DNA of 64,000 nt from Pseudanabaena sp. PCC 6802 (GCF_000332175.1 NZ_KB235914.1:1309966-1373965); one strand, 5' to 3'. Positions 8,346 to 17,100 are shown, counted from the first letter of the stretch. The notes: a model not told the origin generated them from the letters alone. Numbers and translations: made by a program.

Positions 8346-9275
8346 ATGGCTGCTACAAATACCGCCCCTAGATTAGCTTCTCGCTTGGTAAACGGCATCC
8401 TGGCGATCGCGCCGCTAGCTAATTTTGCCAAACATAAAGCCCGTCAAATGATGATCGACCGGGCAGAGGGCATGGGAGTCCCCTGGCGCAAAATTGTAGC
8501 AGAATGGCGATCGCGCGATCTGGAATCCGAGCTAGCGCAGGTGCAAAACCCCGATACGCAATATCCCGACTACTATCTCACATCCTTTCATGCCTACGAA
8601 AAAGGCAATATGAGTTGGGAAGCCGCCACCGAAGTGGAAGTTGCAGCCTACGCCGTCCACTCAAAGATTTGGAACAATAATAGTCCCGAAGGCGATGCCA
8701 TGCTGCGGCGCAGCTATCACGATGTCATGACTAACCAGATTCAATCCCCGCCCCAGGATATTCTGGATATAGGTTGCAGTGTTGGCATGAGTACGTTCGC
8801 ACTCCAGGCGGTTTATCCACAGGCAAACTTGACCGGACTGGACTTGTCACCCTATTTCCTTGCGATCGCTAACTACAACCACCGCGAGCGTCAAACTACT
8901 GCGCCTACCAAAAATATCAAGTGGGTTCATGCCGCAGCAGAATCGACTGGATTACCCACTGCCTCCTTCGATCTCGTATCGATCTTTTTGGTGTGCCACG
9001 AACTGCCCCAAACTGCGACCGGAGACATCCTGCGCGAAGCTCGTCGCCTCCTGCGTTCTGGCGGTCATATTGCCATTATGGATATGAATCCTCAGTCGGA
9101 AATCTATGCCAAGATGCCGCCCTACATCCTCACTTTGCTCAAAAGTACCGAGCCATATCTGGACGAATATTTTGCACTCGACATTGCCCAGGCGATCGCC
9201 GATGCCGGATTTACTCGTCCTAGCATTACCAGCAACAGTCCTCGACATCGAACTATAATCGCGCAGGCTATCTAG
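8346..9275 (+). CDS. Class I SAM-dependent methyltransferase
   Basis: 309 residues. The Rossmann-fold methyltransferase signature is clear: motif I ILDIGCSVGMSTFAL near residues 138-152, the acidic end of strand 2 in LTGLDLSP, and later FDLVSIFLVCHELP and LLRSGGHIAIMDMNP (post-II/III motifs). An N-terminal helical extension of about 110 residues precedes the fold. Small-molecule methylation (methyltransferase_11/25 type) is likely; the substrate cannot be told. It is monocistronic, with a MITE-like repeat directly after the stop. Confidence 0.82.
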   Translation: MAATNTAPRLASRLVNGILAIAPLANFAKHKARQMMIDRAEGMGVPWRKIVAEWRSRDLESELAQVQNPDTQYPDYYLTSFHAYEKGNMSWEAATEVEVAAYAVHSKIWNNNSPEGDAMLRRSYHDVMTNQIQSPPQDILDIGCSVGMSTFALQAVYPQANLTGLDLSPYFLAIANYNHRERQTTAPTKNIKWVHAAAESTGLPTASFDLVSIFLVCHELPQTATGDILREARRLLRSGGHIAIMDMNPQSEIYAKMPPYILTLLKSTEPYLDEYFALDIAQAIADAGFTRPSITSNSPRHRTIIAQAI

Positions 9276-9368
9276 TACACCAAAACAAAAGTTTTGGAGG
9301 GGGTTCACCCCCCTTCTAGGGGCTTTGCTCCCATTCCCCCATGTTGCAAAATTTATGATTTGCAACAC
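9275..9368. repeat. MITE-like repeat, GTGTTGCAAAT subfamily
   Basis: Starts at the methyltransferase stop codon. The GTTTTGG...GGGGGTTC-ACCCCCCTTCTAGGGG core resembles the main MITE family. The right end reads, on the minus strand, GTGTTGCAAATCATAAAT, which matches the left end of the element at 46400-46491, and the opposite ends also agree. Confidence 0.6.
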
Positions 9369-9450
9369 TAGGCATTGCTCCAGGTTGTCAGAAGAGGGAT
9401 GCATTTATACTAAGTGAAACGATCTTCACTGCGAATTCGCACTAAAGGCA

Positions 9451-10407
9451 ATGAATAATAAACGTTTCATTGGGCTTAGTCCTGAACTCTATCAACATCC
9501 GTCCGATCGCAAGGCTTTAGCATCCCTCGAAAAAATGCCCGGATTATCCTTACTCTTGAAGAAGGTAAACGAGTACGGCATCGATCGCCTCCTCAGGATG
9601 CAAACCCTGGGAAGCGAGTTCAAAGTGACCTCTCGCAACTTCCCCAAGCTCTACGATGCCTTTATGGAGACGTGCAATATTTTATGCGTTAATCCATTGC
9701 CAGAATTATATCTCTTTCAAGGGACGGGACACATTCATACCTATGCCATTGGCGTAGAGAAGCCCATTGTCGGGGTGAACTTAGAGACAATGGAATGGTT
9801 AACGCCAGAGGAGTTGTGCTTTGCACTCGGTCACGAACTGATTCGGGTTAAAGGTGGATATATCAACTACCAACAAATTGGGCAAGTCATGCCCCTTGTG
9901 AAGGGACTGATTAGCAGTACGACTTTGGGTTTAGGCGGTATTGCCGCGAATGGGATAGAAGTTGCCCTACAGAACTGGATTGTGATGTCCAAATTTACAG
10001 CCGATCGCGCTGGTTTGTTTGCTTGTCAGGATATTGAGGTAGCAATCTCAGCTCTCATGAAATTAGGCGGACTGCCCGCAGAATATTTAACTGCGGATAC
10101 AATCGACGACTTTGAAGCCCAGGCTCGCAGCTTTATGACGACCGATCTGGACAATTTAGATCGCTTTACCCAGGTTTTCAGCTTCATGAAACTTCGTCAC
10201 CCCTGGACAGTAATGCGTATGGCCGAGCTATTTAAGTGGATCGATGCTGGCGAGTACAAATCGTTGCTGGAAACTGGCAAGCTGCCACAACCAGCTAAAG
10301 AGCCTGCTCAAACTTCCGCTTCATCCAATTCCCCCACTTCATCCAATTCGTCCAGTTCATCCAATTCATCCAATTCATCAGATTGGGATTTCCTGGCGAA
10401 TCTATAA
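9451..10407 (+). CDS. M48-like metallopeptidase homologue with degenerate zinc site
   Basis: 318 residues. Overall layout follows soluble M48 peptidases of cyanobacteria: an N-terminal helical segment, LYLFQGTGHIHTYAIG, then LTPEELCFALGHEL and later a SKFTADRAG segment. The catalytic HExxH reads H128-E129-L-I-R132, with the second His replaced by Arg. The third-ligand position in the usual ExxAD motif is K181 (SKFTADRAG). The protein is therefore probably not a standard zinc protease. The C-terminus (about 285-312) is a Ser/Asn tract encoded by a short tandem repeat. There is no signal peptide. It may act as a chaperone, scaffold or regulatory pseudoenzyme. Confidence 0.7.
   Translation: MNNKRFIGLSPELYQHPSDRKALASLEKMPGLSLLLKKVNEYGIDRLLRMQTLGSEFKVTSRNFPKLYDAFMETCNILCVNPLPELYLFQGTGHIHTYAIGVEKPIVGVNLETMEWLTPEELCFALGHELIRVKGGYINYQQIGQVMPLVKGLISSTTLGLGGIAANGIEVALQNWIVMSKFTADRAGLFACQDIEVAISALMKLGGLPAEYLTADTIDDFEAQARSFMTTDLDNLDRFTQVFSFMKLRHPWTVMRMAELFKWIDAGEYKSLLETGKLPQPAKEPAQTSASSNSPTSSNSSSSSNSSNSSDWDFLANL
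10321..10380 (+). repeat. In-gene tandem repeat (TCATCCAAT units)
   Basis: Short units of the type TCATCCAAT/TC recur about six times and encode the SSNS-rich C-terminal tail of the M48-like protein. The unit length (9 or 12 bases) preserves the frame, so copy-number changes would alter tail length without truncation. Confidence 0.7.
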
Positions 10408-10456
10408 AGGGATTAGATCTGGATTCTACCCAGCCTGATCTTGCTTCCCAGGACAT

Positions 10457-10569
10457 TATAGCGTTTTTCAATTGAGAACAGGTTTTATTGACGGGGTGAA
10501 GGGGTTCCACCCCTTCTTGGGGGCAACGCCCCCAAACCCCCTTCTCGTTTTCATCTGAAAACTGCTATA
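10457..10569. repeat. MITE-like repeat, short form (113 bp)
   Basis: Bounded by TATAGCGTTTTTCA at the left and TGAAAACTGCTATA at the right, near-perfect inverted termini beginning with TA. The interior has GGGGTGAAGGGG, a CCACCCCTTC segment and GGGGGCAACGCCCCC, so it is strongly self-complementary. It is nearly identical to the copy at 49879-49991. Confidence 0.85.
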
Positions 10570-10570
10570 G

Positions 10571-10790
10571 TAGTTCGCGGCTGTAGTATTAGATACCATC
10601 CCCCCACAGTCAGGTGTGCTTGGTGCGTCCATTGCGATCGCGGTAGTTTCCCGGACTCAAACCCACCAATCAAGTCCATAACTTTGTCAAGATTACTGTA
10701 TGTATGGCAATCCATTCCATAATCTCCATCAACAAGCTGACCGCTAAGGAAAGTTGTTACAGTAGAATCCCTTGTTAGGGGTAGTTTTTG
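10571..10790 (-). pseudogene. Gene remnant encoding a WTHQAHLTVGGWYL-type segment
   Basis: The minus strand here has an uninterrupted coding-like stretch reading FLSGQLVDGDYGMD, then KVMDLIGGFESGKLP and SQWTHQAHLTVGGWYL, which runs straight into the MITE-like repeat at 10569. There is no start codon with a ribosome site, and the frame is lost upstream. The LPxxQWTHxAHLxVGxWYL pattern resembles a conserved bacterial hypothetical family. I interpret it as the leftover of a gene cut by repeat insertion and frame decay. The function is unknown. Confidence 0.4.
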
Positions 10791-10847
10791 TCCAAATGCT
10801 ACCGCTCGAAATCAACAACTTTATTACCTCTATACCACTATCAAATA

Positions 10848-10893
10848 GTAAGGTGGGCATTGCCCACCTTAACCTGTGCTATCTCTGCGAAAG
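10848..10893. repeat. GGTGGGCATTGCCCACC repeat (partial copy)
   Basis: Perfect palindrome AAGGTGGGCATTGCCCACCTT followed by a diverged CTATCTCTGCG tail. Related, longer copies are at 12127-12217 and 24151-24243, and a core-only copy is at 61952-61975. Located just past the 3' end of the cobO-like gene. Confidence 0.65.
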
Positions 10894-10903
10894 TCCGAAA
10901 ATA

Positions 10904-12058
10904 CTAAAAATCAACGCCGCGTTTGAGATCTACACCCTTTTCGGCGTAATGCTTGTGACAGACCATTTCGCTATGCACGCTGGCTAGATCGAAATAAGCA
11001 GGCTGGTTGAGACATCGCCCCGTAATGATTACTTCCGTATCCTTGGGCTTACGTAGCAAGGCTTGGCAAATTGGATCGACTGGCAACAGGTCTAGATCGA
11101 CCGTGGGATTTAATTCATCTAAAATGACTGTCTTATAGAGGCCAGAGGCGATCGCCGCTTCGGCAATTTCCCAACACCGTTGTGCCTCGATAAAGTCGAT
11201 TTCCTGCTGCTGACCGCGCCAAACGATCGCATCGCGCCCGCAGCGTTGGTGATCGACGACATGTGGATAACTGCGGCTGAGTGCAGCGATCGCCGCATCC
11301 TCGGTATAGCCGGAGCCGCCTTTGAGCCACTGCACGATTAACACGCGATGCGATTGATCGCGGCTGATACCCGTACCAATTGCTTTGAGCGATCGACCCA
11401 ATGCCGCAGTACTTTTACCTTTCCCAGCGCCCGTATAAATCTCGATACCAGATATACCGTAAGCTTCGACATTGGGATGCTCGTGGGGGCGCATCTCGGA
11501 GTGAAGATCGGCGATATCTAGCAATGCTTGTGGCGCACCCCGACCTGTGGCAATTACCTCCAGATGTTCCGGTTTGCGCTTGAGGTCTTTGACGACGCGC
11601 TCTACGGACAGCAAACCCAGATCCAAAACGGGATTAATTTCATCTAAAACGATCACGGAATACAGCCCCGAGGCGATCGCGCCTTTCGCCACATCCCATC
11701 CCCGTTCCGCTTCGGCGCGATCGAATGCGGTAATCTGCTCGGCATCAAAGTATTCGGCTCTACCCGTGCGTACTTGATCGATCAGATGCGGAAAGCCCTG
11801 TTGCAACGCGGCGATCGCCGCGTCTTCAGCATATTCGCGTCCTGGCCCCTTGAGAAAGCGCAGTAGCAAGATCCGGGTCTCAGTAGGGTTGGAGGTTTCC
11901 GTCGCTGCCATACCCAAACCGAGCGATCGCAACACTACTCCCAACGCCGCCTGAGACTTACCTTTTCCCAAGCCATCATAGACCTGAATTTGCCCTATCG
12001 CCCGCTCTGGGCGCACCTGAGCAGTCATGATGCCTACAGCTGCCATAAGCTTACTCAA
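10904..12058 (-). CDS. cobO: Tandem-fused CobO/BtuR-like corrinoid adenosyltransferase
   Basis: 384 residues made of two homologous halves of about 190. Each half has a Walker A motif (VYDGLGKGKSQAALG; IYTGAGKGKSTAALG), then a LLRFLKGPGREY / IVQWLKGGSGYT strand, AAIASGLY, ILDEINPVLDLGLL / ILDELNPTVDLDLL, and EVIATGRG / EVIITGRC with a DL/ASxHSEM motif. CobO transfers the adenosyl group of ATP to Co(I) corrinoids in cobalamin synthesis or salvage and is normally a single-domain dimer of about 200 residues. Here the dimer seems built into one chain. The second half diverges more at its C-terminus. No cobalamin riboswitch is apparent upstream. Confidence 0.85.
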   Translation of the reverse strand: MSKLMAAVGIMTAQVRPERAIGQIQVYDGLGKGKSQAALGVVLRSLGLGMAATETSNPTETRILLLRFLKGPGREYAEDAAIAALQQGFPHLIDQVRTGRAEYFDAEQITAFDRAEAERGWDVAKGAIASGLYSVIVLDEINPVLDLGLLSVERVVKDLKRKPEHLEVIATGRGAPQALLDIADLHSEMRPHEHPNVEAYGISGIEIYTGAGKGKSTAALGRSLKAIGTGISRDQSHRVLIVQWLKGGSGYTEDAAIAALSRSYPHVVDHQRCGRDAIVWRGQQQEIDFIEAQRCWEIAEAAIASGLYKTVILDELNPTVDLDLLPVDPICQALLRKPKDTEVIITGRCLNQPAYFDLASVHSEMVCHKHYAEKGVDLKRGVDF

Positions 12059-12126
12059 ACCTCGCCAATTTTTTGTACTACCGCACAGTTACCTGAAAGC
12101 TACAAGTCTAGCTAGCAATTATTATA

Positions 12127-12217
12127 GGGTTTACACAAAATGAACTTTTTACACTACATCTACTGTAAGGTGGGAAGTGCCCACTCTACCCATGGTGTCT
12201 CTGCGTAAGCCCTGAAT
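12127..12217. repeat. ~92-bp dispersed repeat (AAAATGAACTTTT ... TCTCTGCGTAA)
   Basis: Aligns end to end with the reverse complement of 24151-24243: TTAC-AAAATGAACTTTT, an ACTAC/CTCTACATTCACTGTAAGGTGGG segment, a central GTGCCCAC, and GGTGTCTCTGCGTAA at the far end. It is the main content of the 315-base gap before the next gene; I see no gene in that gap. Confidence 0.7.
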
Positions 12218-12373
12218 TAATCAAAACCTGTGCAACGCCAGCTATTATTACACTACATTTAGTGCTTTTACAACGATCTTATCAATTTTAAACACTACCT
12301 GTGAAACCAGCGATCTGGCTGCTGACTGCTTCACCCACGATATAATCAAGGTAAGCACTTTCCACTGTCAGCT

Positions 12374-13282
12374 ATGCCTGCCGTCTTTATCAACCCCAAA
12401 ACTGACTTTGCATTCAAAAAGATCTTTGGCTCCAAAGAAAGCAAAGATATTCTGATTAGCTTTCTCGACGCTATTCTCTACAACGAGCAAGATGCCATTC
12501 AAGATCTGGTGATTCTCGACCCTTATCAGGCACCCCGGATTAAGGGGATTAAAGACTCCTATCTCGATGTTAAAGCCACTCTGCAAGATGGCAAAACTGT
12601 AATTATTGAAATGCAGGTATTAAACGTTTTGGGGTTTGAAAAACGAGTGTTGTATAACGCCGCCAAAGCCTTCTCCATTCAGCTTGGCGTGGGAGAAGAC
12701 TACACTCTGCTCAACCCCGTAATTGCGTTGACGATTACTGACTTCGAAATGTTTGTCGGTAACGAGAGAATTATCTCCCGCTATCGGCTAAAGGAGAAAG
12801 ATGACTTAACTGACTACAGTGATGATATTGAGTTGGTTTTTGTGGAGCTACCAAAGTTTGAGAAAAGCTTGAACGAATTGGAGACTCTAATTGATAAGTG
12901 GCTGTATTTTCTTAAATGCGCTAATGAGCTGCGATCGGTGCCGCCTACAATGAAAGCGGTACCAGCACTTAACCACGCTTTTACTGTAGCGCAACAGAGC
13001 AAACTAAGCCGCAAGGAGCTGGAGATTTTGGAAAAGCGACAAATGTTTTTGCACGACAATCGCAATGCTATTCTCAAAGCTAAACAAGATGCGCTCCAGC
13101 AGGGAATTCAGCAGGGAATTCAGCAGGGAATTCAGCAGGGAATTCAGCAGGGAATTCAGCAGGGAGCATATCAAGAGAGGGTAGCGATCGCCCAGCAGTT
13201 ACTGGACGTACTCGATCCAGAGACGATTAGCCAGAAGACAGGACTGACTTTAGCAGAAATTCAGGCGCTGCGATCGCCGTAG
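12374..13282 (+). CDS. Rpn-family PD-(D/E)XK nuclease/transposase-like protein
   Basis: 302 residues. The N-terminal PD-(D/E)XK nuclease fold is shown by the opening FINPKTDFAFKKIFGS, D65 in SYLDVKATL and the E79-x-Q81 of VIIEMQV. These are typical of Rpn proteins (recombination-promoting nucleases, annotated PD-(D/E)XK transposase). The C-terminus has about six QQGI units encoded by 12-base tandem repeats, then a helix. Such proteins are abundant and mobile in cyanobacteria and are sometimes linked to RecA-independent recombination or phage defence. It stands alone between dispersed repeats. Catalytic residues look intact. Confidence 0.85.
   Translation: MPAVFINPKTDFAFKKIFGSKESKDILISFLDAILYNEQDAIQDLVILDPYQAPRIKGIKDSYLDVKATLQDGKTVIIEMQVLNVLGFEKRVLYNAAKAFSIQLGVGEDYTLLNPVIALTITDFEMFVGNERIISRYRLKEKDDLTDYSDDIELVFVELPKFEKSLNELETLIDKWLYFLKCANELRSVPPTMKAVPALNHAFTVAQQSKLSRKELEILEKRQMFLHDNRNAILKAKQDALQQGIQQGIQQGIQQGIQQGIQQGAYQERVAIAQQLLDVLDPETISQKTGLTLAEIQALRSP
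13097..13165 (+). repeat. 12-bp tandem repeat (CAGCAGGGAATT x5-6) in the Rpn gene
   Basis: Five identical CAGCAGGGAATT units plus a partial sixth encode QQGIQQGI... The identity of the units implies recent slippage. Twelve-base steps keep the frame. Confidence 0.9.
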
Positions 13283-13357
13283 TACCGAGCGCGATCTTGT
13301 CGGCACAGCCCCAGGTTTATACAATCTCGACCGCTACTCAGAATAACCGGACAAAAT

Positions 13358-13645
13358 ATGGCTCCCAAATTATATCGTCGCTGTATATGCTGCCAACGCC
13401 TGGCACCAAGAGAAGAGTTCTGGCGAGTCGTGCGCCTGCACGGTGACAATAATGCTACCAATATTCAACTCGATCGCGGGATGGGGCGATCGGCTTATAT
13501 CTGCCCCACAGCAGCATGTCTGCAACAAGCTCAGAAGAAAAATCGCTTGGGGCGATCGCTACGCGCACCTATACCCGCTGAAATCTGGTCTCAGTTAGAA
13601 TCTCGACTAGAAGCAGGAACGAAAAAATACATTTCGATTACTTAA
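13358..13645 (+). CDS. YlxR family RNA-binding protein
   Basis: 95 residues matching the YlxR (DUF448) layout: YRRCICCQR with paired cysteines, FWRVVRL, then IQLDRGMGRSAYICP, CLQQAQKKNRLGRSLR and IPAEIW. YlxR binds RNA and modulates RNase P or translation. It is normally encoded between nusA and infB, but neither is next to it here: upstream is an Rpn gene and downstream a tRNA. It is therefore either a relocated single copy or a second copy. No odd residues in the core motif. Confidence 0.85.
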   Translation: MAPKLYRRCICCQRLAPREEFWRVVRLHGDNNATNIQLDRGMGRSAYICPTAACLQQAQKKNRLGRSLRAPIPAEIWSQLESRLEAGTKKYISIT

Positions 13646-13751
13646 AATCAGATGCTATTATATAAAACCATCCAAATATTTTTTCCAAATATTTTGTGGT
13701 GCCTCAGTGCTAGCTCCAGGCTAGTAGCGGTCTGATATACTAATGCATGAT

Positions 13752-13823
13752 GGCGGTGTAGCCAAGTGGTAAGGCAGAAGCCTGCAAAGCTTTTATCCGC
13801 TGGTTCGAATCCAGTCACCGCCT
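13752..13823 (+). tRNA. trnC: tRNA-Cys (anticodon GCA)
   Basis: Cloverleaf folds fully. The acceptor GGCGGTG pairs with CACCGCC, the D arm is GCC...GGC, the anticodon loop CTGCAAA contains GCA at positions 34-36, and the T arm has TTCGAAT. The unpaired base after the acceptor stem is T, the discriminator expected for cysteine. CCA is not encoded. Confidence 0.96.
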
Positions 13824-13870
13824 TTAAAGCAAATAAATCTGGTAGCGATACGCGATGTGCAACTAACGTA

Positions 13871-13968
13871 CTCCCTCATCCCCCAGCCCCTTCTCCCAAG
13901 GCAGGTGAAGGGGAGCCAGAATCGGTCAAAGTCCCTCTCTCGTTCTGGGAGAGGGATTTAGGGTGAGG
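13871..13968. repeat. Widespread cyanobacterial inverted repeat (CCCTCATCCCCCAGCCCC type)
   Basis: CTCCCTCATCCCCCAGCCCC, TTCTCCCAAGG and GGTGAAGGGGAGCC on the left, then GTCCCTCTCTCG / GGGAGAGGGATTTAGGGTGAGG on the right, giving nested inverted repeats. It sits between tRNA-Cys and ftsH and resembles a repeat family common in cyanobacterial intergenic regions. Confidence 0.7.
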
Positions 13969-14108
13969 TCAATGGGGAAATTTGCACATCGCGTGACTCT
14001 TGTAAACCTTAAGCGGTACGGGAAACTATACCAAGAGAAGCTAGGAGCATTGCGATCGTCTCCCTATAATTATGTGTAGAAATATAACGAAAACAGATTG
14101 TAGGGCGT

Positions 14109-15992
14109 ATGGCTATCAAGAACCAAGATCCCAAGCAGGCTCGCTCCCGTCTAATCGGTAATATCTTGTTACTGATTGGTTCTGGTCTGCTGATTTTCAA
14201 CTTCCTCTCACCTTTCCTATTCGGCCCGCAAATTCCCAGCGTTCCCTATAGCCTGTTCATTCACGATGTGAAAGCCAATCACGTCGAACGGGTTTCGATC
14301 GCTCAAGAGCGCATCACCTACCAACTGCGTGGTGAGGGCGAGCAACAAAACGGTGAAATTCTCTCTACTACACCTATATTCGATCTGGAGTTACCCAAAC
14401 TCCTGGAACAAAATGGTGTAGAGTTTGCCGCCGCACCAATTCAAAAGAATAATTGGTTTGGTACTTTACTAGGTTGGATAATTCCTCCCTTGATTTTTGT
14501 GGGCATATTCCAGCTATTCAGTCGCGGTGCCGGTGGTACTGGGGCTGGGGGCTTGCAGATCGGTAAGAGTAAAGCCAAGGTCTATGTGGAAGGCGACGCT
14601 CCCAAGGTGCTCTTCTCTGATGTCGCTGGCGTTGATGAAGCTAAGGTAGAGCTAGAGGAAATTGTGAAATTTCTCAAAACTCCCGAACAGTACACTCGCC
14701 TCGGTGCCAAGATTCCTAAGGGGGTGTTGCTGGTTGGGCCTCCTGGTACTGGTAAGACCATGTTGGCAAAAGCCGTAGCTGGGGAAGCTGGCGTACCTTT
14801 CTTCAGTATTTCTGGTAGCGAATTTGTCGAACTGTTTGTAGGTGTTGGTTCTTCGCGCGTGCGCGACCTATTTGAACAAGCCAAAAAGCAATCGCCTTGC
14901 ATTGTATTTATCGACGAACTCGACGCGATCGGCAAATCTCGTGCCAGCAGTGGTTTCTATGGCGGTAACGACGAACGCGAGCAAACCCTCAACCAGTTGC
15001 TGACCGAGATGGATGGATTTTCTGCCGATGGTTCGACCGTAATCGTCCTGGCTGCCACTAACCGCCCCGAGACTCTCGATCCGGCGTTGCTACGCCCCGG
15101 TCGTTTCGATCGCCAGGTTCTCGTAGACCGCCCCGATAAAATCGGTCGAGAAGCGATTCTCACAATTCACGCCCGTAAGGTAACTCTGGCTCCAGATACA
15201 GATCTCAAGACAATTGCCGCCCGTACCTCTGGGTTTGCCGGTGCCGATCTGGCCAACTTGGTAAATGAAGCTGCGTTGCTAGCTGCTCGCGCCGATCGCA
15301 ATTCCGTAACAATGGCTGACTTTAGCGAAGCGATCGAGCGCGTTGTTGCTGGTCTGGAGAAAAAGAGCCGCGTCTTGAATGATAAAGAGAAGCGCATTGT
15401 GGCCTACCATGAAGTGGGACACGCCCTCGTTGGTGCTTTGACTCCTGGCAGCGGCAAAGTTGAAAAGATTTCGATTGTACCGCGTGGCATGGCAGCTTTG
15501 GGTTACACCCTGCAACTACCCACCGAAGATCGCTTTTTGATGAGTAAAGAGGAACTGCAAGCCCAGATCTCCACATTGTTAGGCGGTAGATCGGCTGAGG
15601 AGATAATTTTTGGTAGCATTACCACTGGTGCTGCCAACGATCTGCAACGCGCGACGGAATTGGCGGAGCAGATGGTTACCAGCTACGGCATGAGTGAAAT
15701 TTTAGGCCCACTAGCTTACCAAAAGCGTCAAAATGATTTCCTCGGCGGTATGAACAGCGGTCGCAGTCTTAGCCCCCATACGGCAGAGATGATTGACAAA
15801 GAAATCAAAGATATAGTAGAGTCCGCTCACCAAAATGCGCTAAGCATCCTGAAGGAAAACCAAGGGCTATTGGAGTCTATCTCGGAGAAGCTATTGGATG
15901 CAGAGGTAATTGAAGGTGAAACCCTACACGATCTATTGGCGCAGGTCAAGCTGCCAGCCAACGCTCATAGGGAACCAAGCCTAGCTGCCTAG
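14109..15992 (+). CDS. ftsH: ATP-dependent zinc metalloprotease FtsH
   Basis: 627 residues, standard for cyanobacterial FtsH. Two N-terminal membrane segments (about 16-38 and 117-136) flank a lumenal/periplasmic loop. The AAA domain has Walker A GPPGTGKT (210-217), Walker [13 protein letters not shown], and the second region of homology near [20 protein letters not shown]. The protease site is H434-E-V-G-H438. FtsH hexamers degrade damaged membrane proteins, notably photodamaged D1 in thylakoids, and regulate soluble targets. Which of the usual cyanobacterial paralogues this is cannot be fixed without an alignment. It is a single-gene unit after a repeat-rich gap. Confidence 0.96.
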   Translation: MAIKNQDPKQARSRLIGNILLLIGSGLLIFNFLSPFLFGPQIPSVPYSLFIHDVKANHVERVSIAQERITYQLRGEGEQQNGEILSTTPIFDLELPKLLEQNGVEFAAAPIQKNNWFGTLLGWIIPPLIFVGIFQLFSRGAGGTGAGGLQIGKSKAKVYVEGDAPKVLFSDVAGVDEAKVELEEIVKFLKTPEQYTRLGAKIPKGVLLVGPPGTGKTMLAKAVAGEAGVPFFSISGSEFVELFVGVGSSRVRDLFEQAKKQSPCIVFIDELDAIGKSRASSGFYGGNDEREQTLNQLLTEMDGFSADGSTVIVLAATNRPETLDPALLRPGRFDRQVLVDRPDKIGREAILTIHARKVTLAPDTDLKTIAARTSGFAGADLANLVNEAALLAARADRNSVTMADFSEAIERVVAGLEKKSRVLNDKEKRIVAYHEVGHALVGALTPGSGKVEKISIVPRGMAALGYTLQLPTEDRFLMSKEELQAQISTLLGGRSAEEIIFGSITTGAANDLQRATELAEQMVTSYGMSEILGPLAYQKRQNDFLGGMNSGRSLSPHTAEMIDKEIKDIVESAHQNALSILKENQGLLESISEKLLDAEVIEGETLHDLLAQVKLPANAHREPSLAA

Positions 15993-16040
15993 CGTCTTTG
16001 AGGGTAAAAGGAAACATCTCTAGCCTGGTAGGGCAAACAT

Positions 16041-16718
16041 ATGAAATCGCGTCACATTTCAGTATTATCTGTTGGTTCGCTTTTGAGTGTTGCGATCGCG
16101 ACACTGGGGGTTGCCCCAACCTATGCTTCGCGGTTCAGCAAGGATTGGAGTTATACCCGCTCGCCTTACACCAGTCAGCGCGTGGCGCAGGTCTTTAGAA
16201 CTACGATTACGTTGCCGGTGGGACAACCGATTGTCACTACATTAGTTAACCAGGAGACCCTCTATGTCAATAACGGTCAAAGTCTCCCGGCCCAATTAAG
16301 AGTGGCAAAGGATGTAATTGGGAATAATGGCGTAGTCCTGATTCCAGTGGGAGCGACGATTGATGGTGAATTCGTACCCGCTAATGGAGGTTCTAAGTTT
16401 GTCGCGCGCACGCTCACCAGTAGAGGTGCAACGATAGCGATGAGTGCAGAATCTGATGTCATACGCGATACGAAAGATCCCCGCGAAACCAATGTCGGTT
16501 CGATCGCCACCGATGCGGCAATTGGTGCTGCTGGTGCATCTATCCTTGCGGCGGTAACTGGCGATCGTGCGATCGCCACCGAAGAAGTTCTAGCAGGTGC
16601 GGCAGCGGGTGTCATTATAGGCAACACCACCGCACCGCAGACAACCGTAATCGAGCCGAAATCTGAAATTAACCTTACGACAAGCCGCACTCTCACCTTC
16701 AGACGCGGTGGAGATTAG
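16041..16718 (+). CDS. Secreted conserved hypothetical protein
   Basis: 225 residues. The N-terminus is a cleavable signal peptide ending near PTYAS. The middle (LRVAKDVIGNNGVVLIPVGATIDGEFVPA) resembles the beta-rich core of TrbI/VirB10-like domains found in cyanobacterial exported proteins. A glycine/alanine-rich hydrophobic stretch (about 165-195) could insert in a membrane. Its role is unknown. It starts 48 bases after ftsH on the same strand and may be co-transcribed with it. The TrbI-like comparison is a weak resemblance, not an assignment. Confidence 0.65.
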   Translation: MKSRHISVLSVGSLLSVAIATLGVAPTYASRFSKDWSYTRSPYTSQRVAQVFRTTITLPVGQPIVTTLVNQETLYVNNGQSLPAQLRVAKDVIGNNGVVLIPVGATIDGEFVPANGGSKFVARTLTSRGATIAMSAESDVIRDTKDPRETNVGSIATDAAIGAAGASILAAVTGDRAIATEEVLAGAAAGVIIGNTTAPQTTVIEPKSEINLTTSRTLTFRRGGD

Positions 16719-16785
16719 AGAGATTGAGACAGGCATAACAGGTTAAGTATCAAATCAACACGATTCCTGGGGTAAGTTGTACGAC

Positions 16786-17100
16786 TTACCCCTTTATGTT
16801 TTCAGATGGTCGATTGAATATTAACTGCCATACTTGCTGAAGTGTCAGCAGAACCAGACCGAGCGCGACTATGGCAAAGATCGCGGTCGCCCCTGTACCT
16901 ACAGCTAGCAGGAACGCACGGACGATCGCGCCTATTTTGGCGGCTAGCGTGTCCGCATTACTGAGAGGACTCTCGGCCAGTTTCCGCGCTACGTGAGCGG
17001 TAATCAGGTACAGACCCGACGATAGGAGTGCGGCGATCGCGGCACCAACTAGATTTTTTAACGGTGTGGGTGGGGCTGGCGGATTTACTTCTTCAGTCAT
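16786..17100 (-). CDS. Two-helix membrane protein, DUF3082-like
   Basis: 104 residues: a proline-rich N-terminus (NPPAPPTPL), a hydrophobic helix (about 18-35), an amphipathic loop rich in Ala/Ser/Lys, and a second hydrophobic segment (about 58-92), then a short basic tail. Layout and the AKIGAIVRAFLLAVGTGAT region fit the cyanobacteria-specific DUF3082 family of unknown function. It is convergent with the preceding exported protein. Confidence 0.65.
   Translation of the reverse strand: MTEEVNPPAPPTPLKNLVGAAIAALLSSGLYLITAHVARKLAESPLSNADTLAAKIGAIVRAFLLAVGTGATAIFAIVALGLVLLTLQQVWQLIFNRPSENIKG

Noticed and set aside
12059-12370. Cobalamin riboswitch upstream of cobO
   Set aside because: No B12-box-like sequence is visible; the region is a dispersed repeat.
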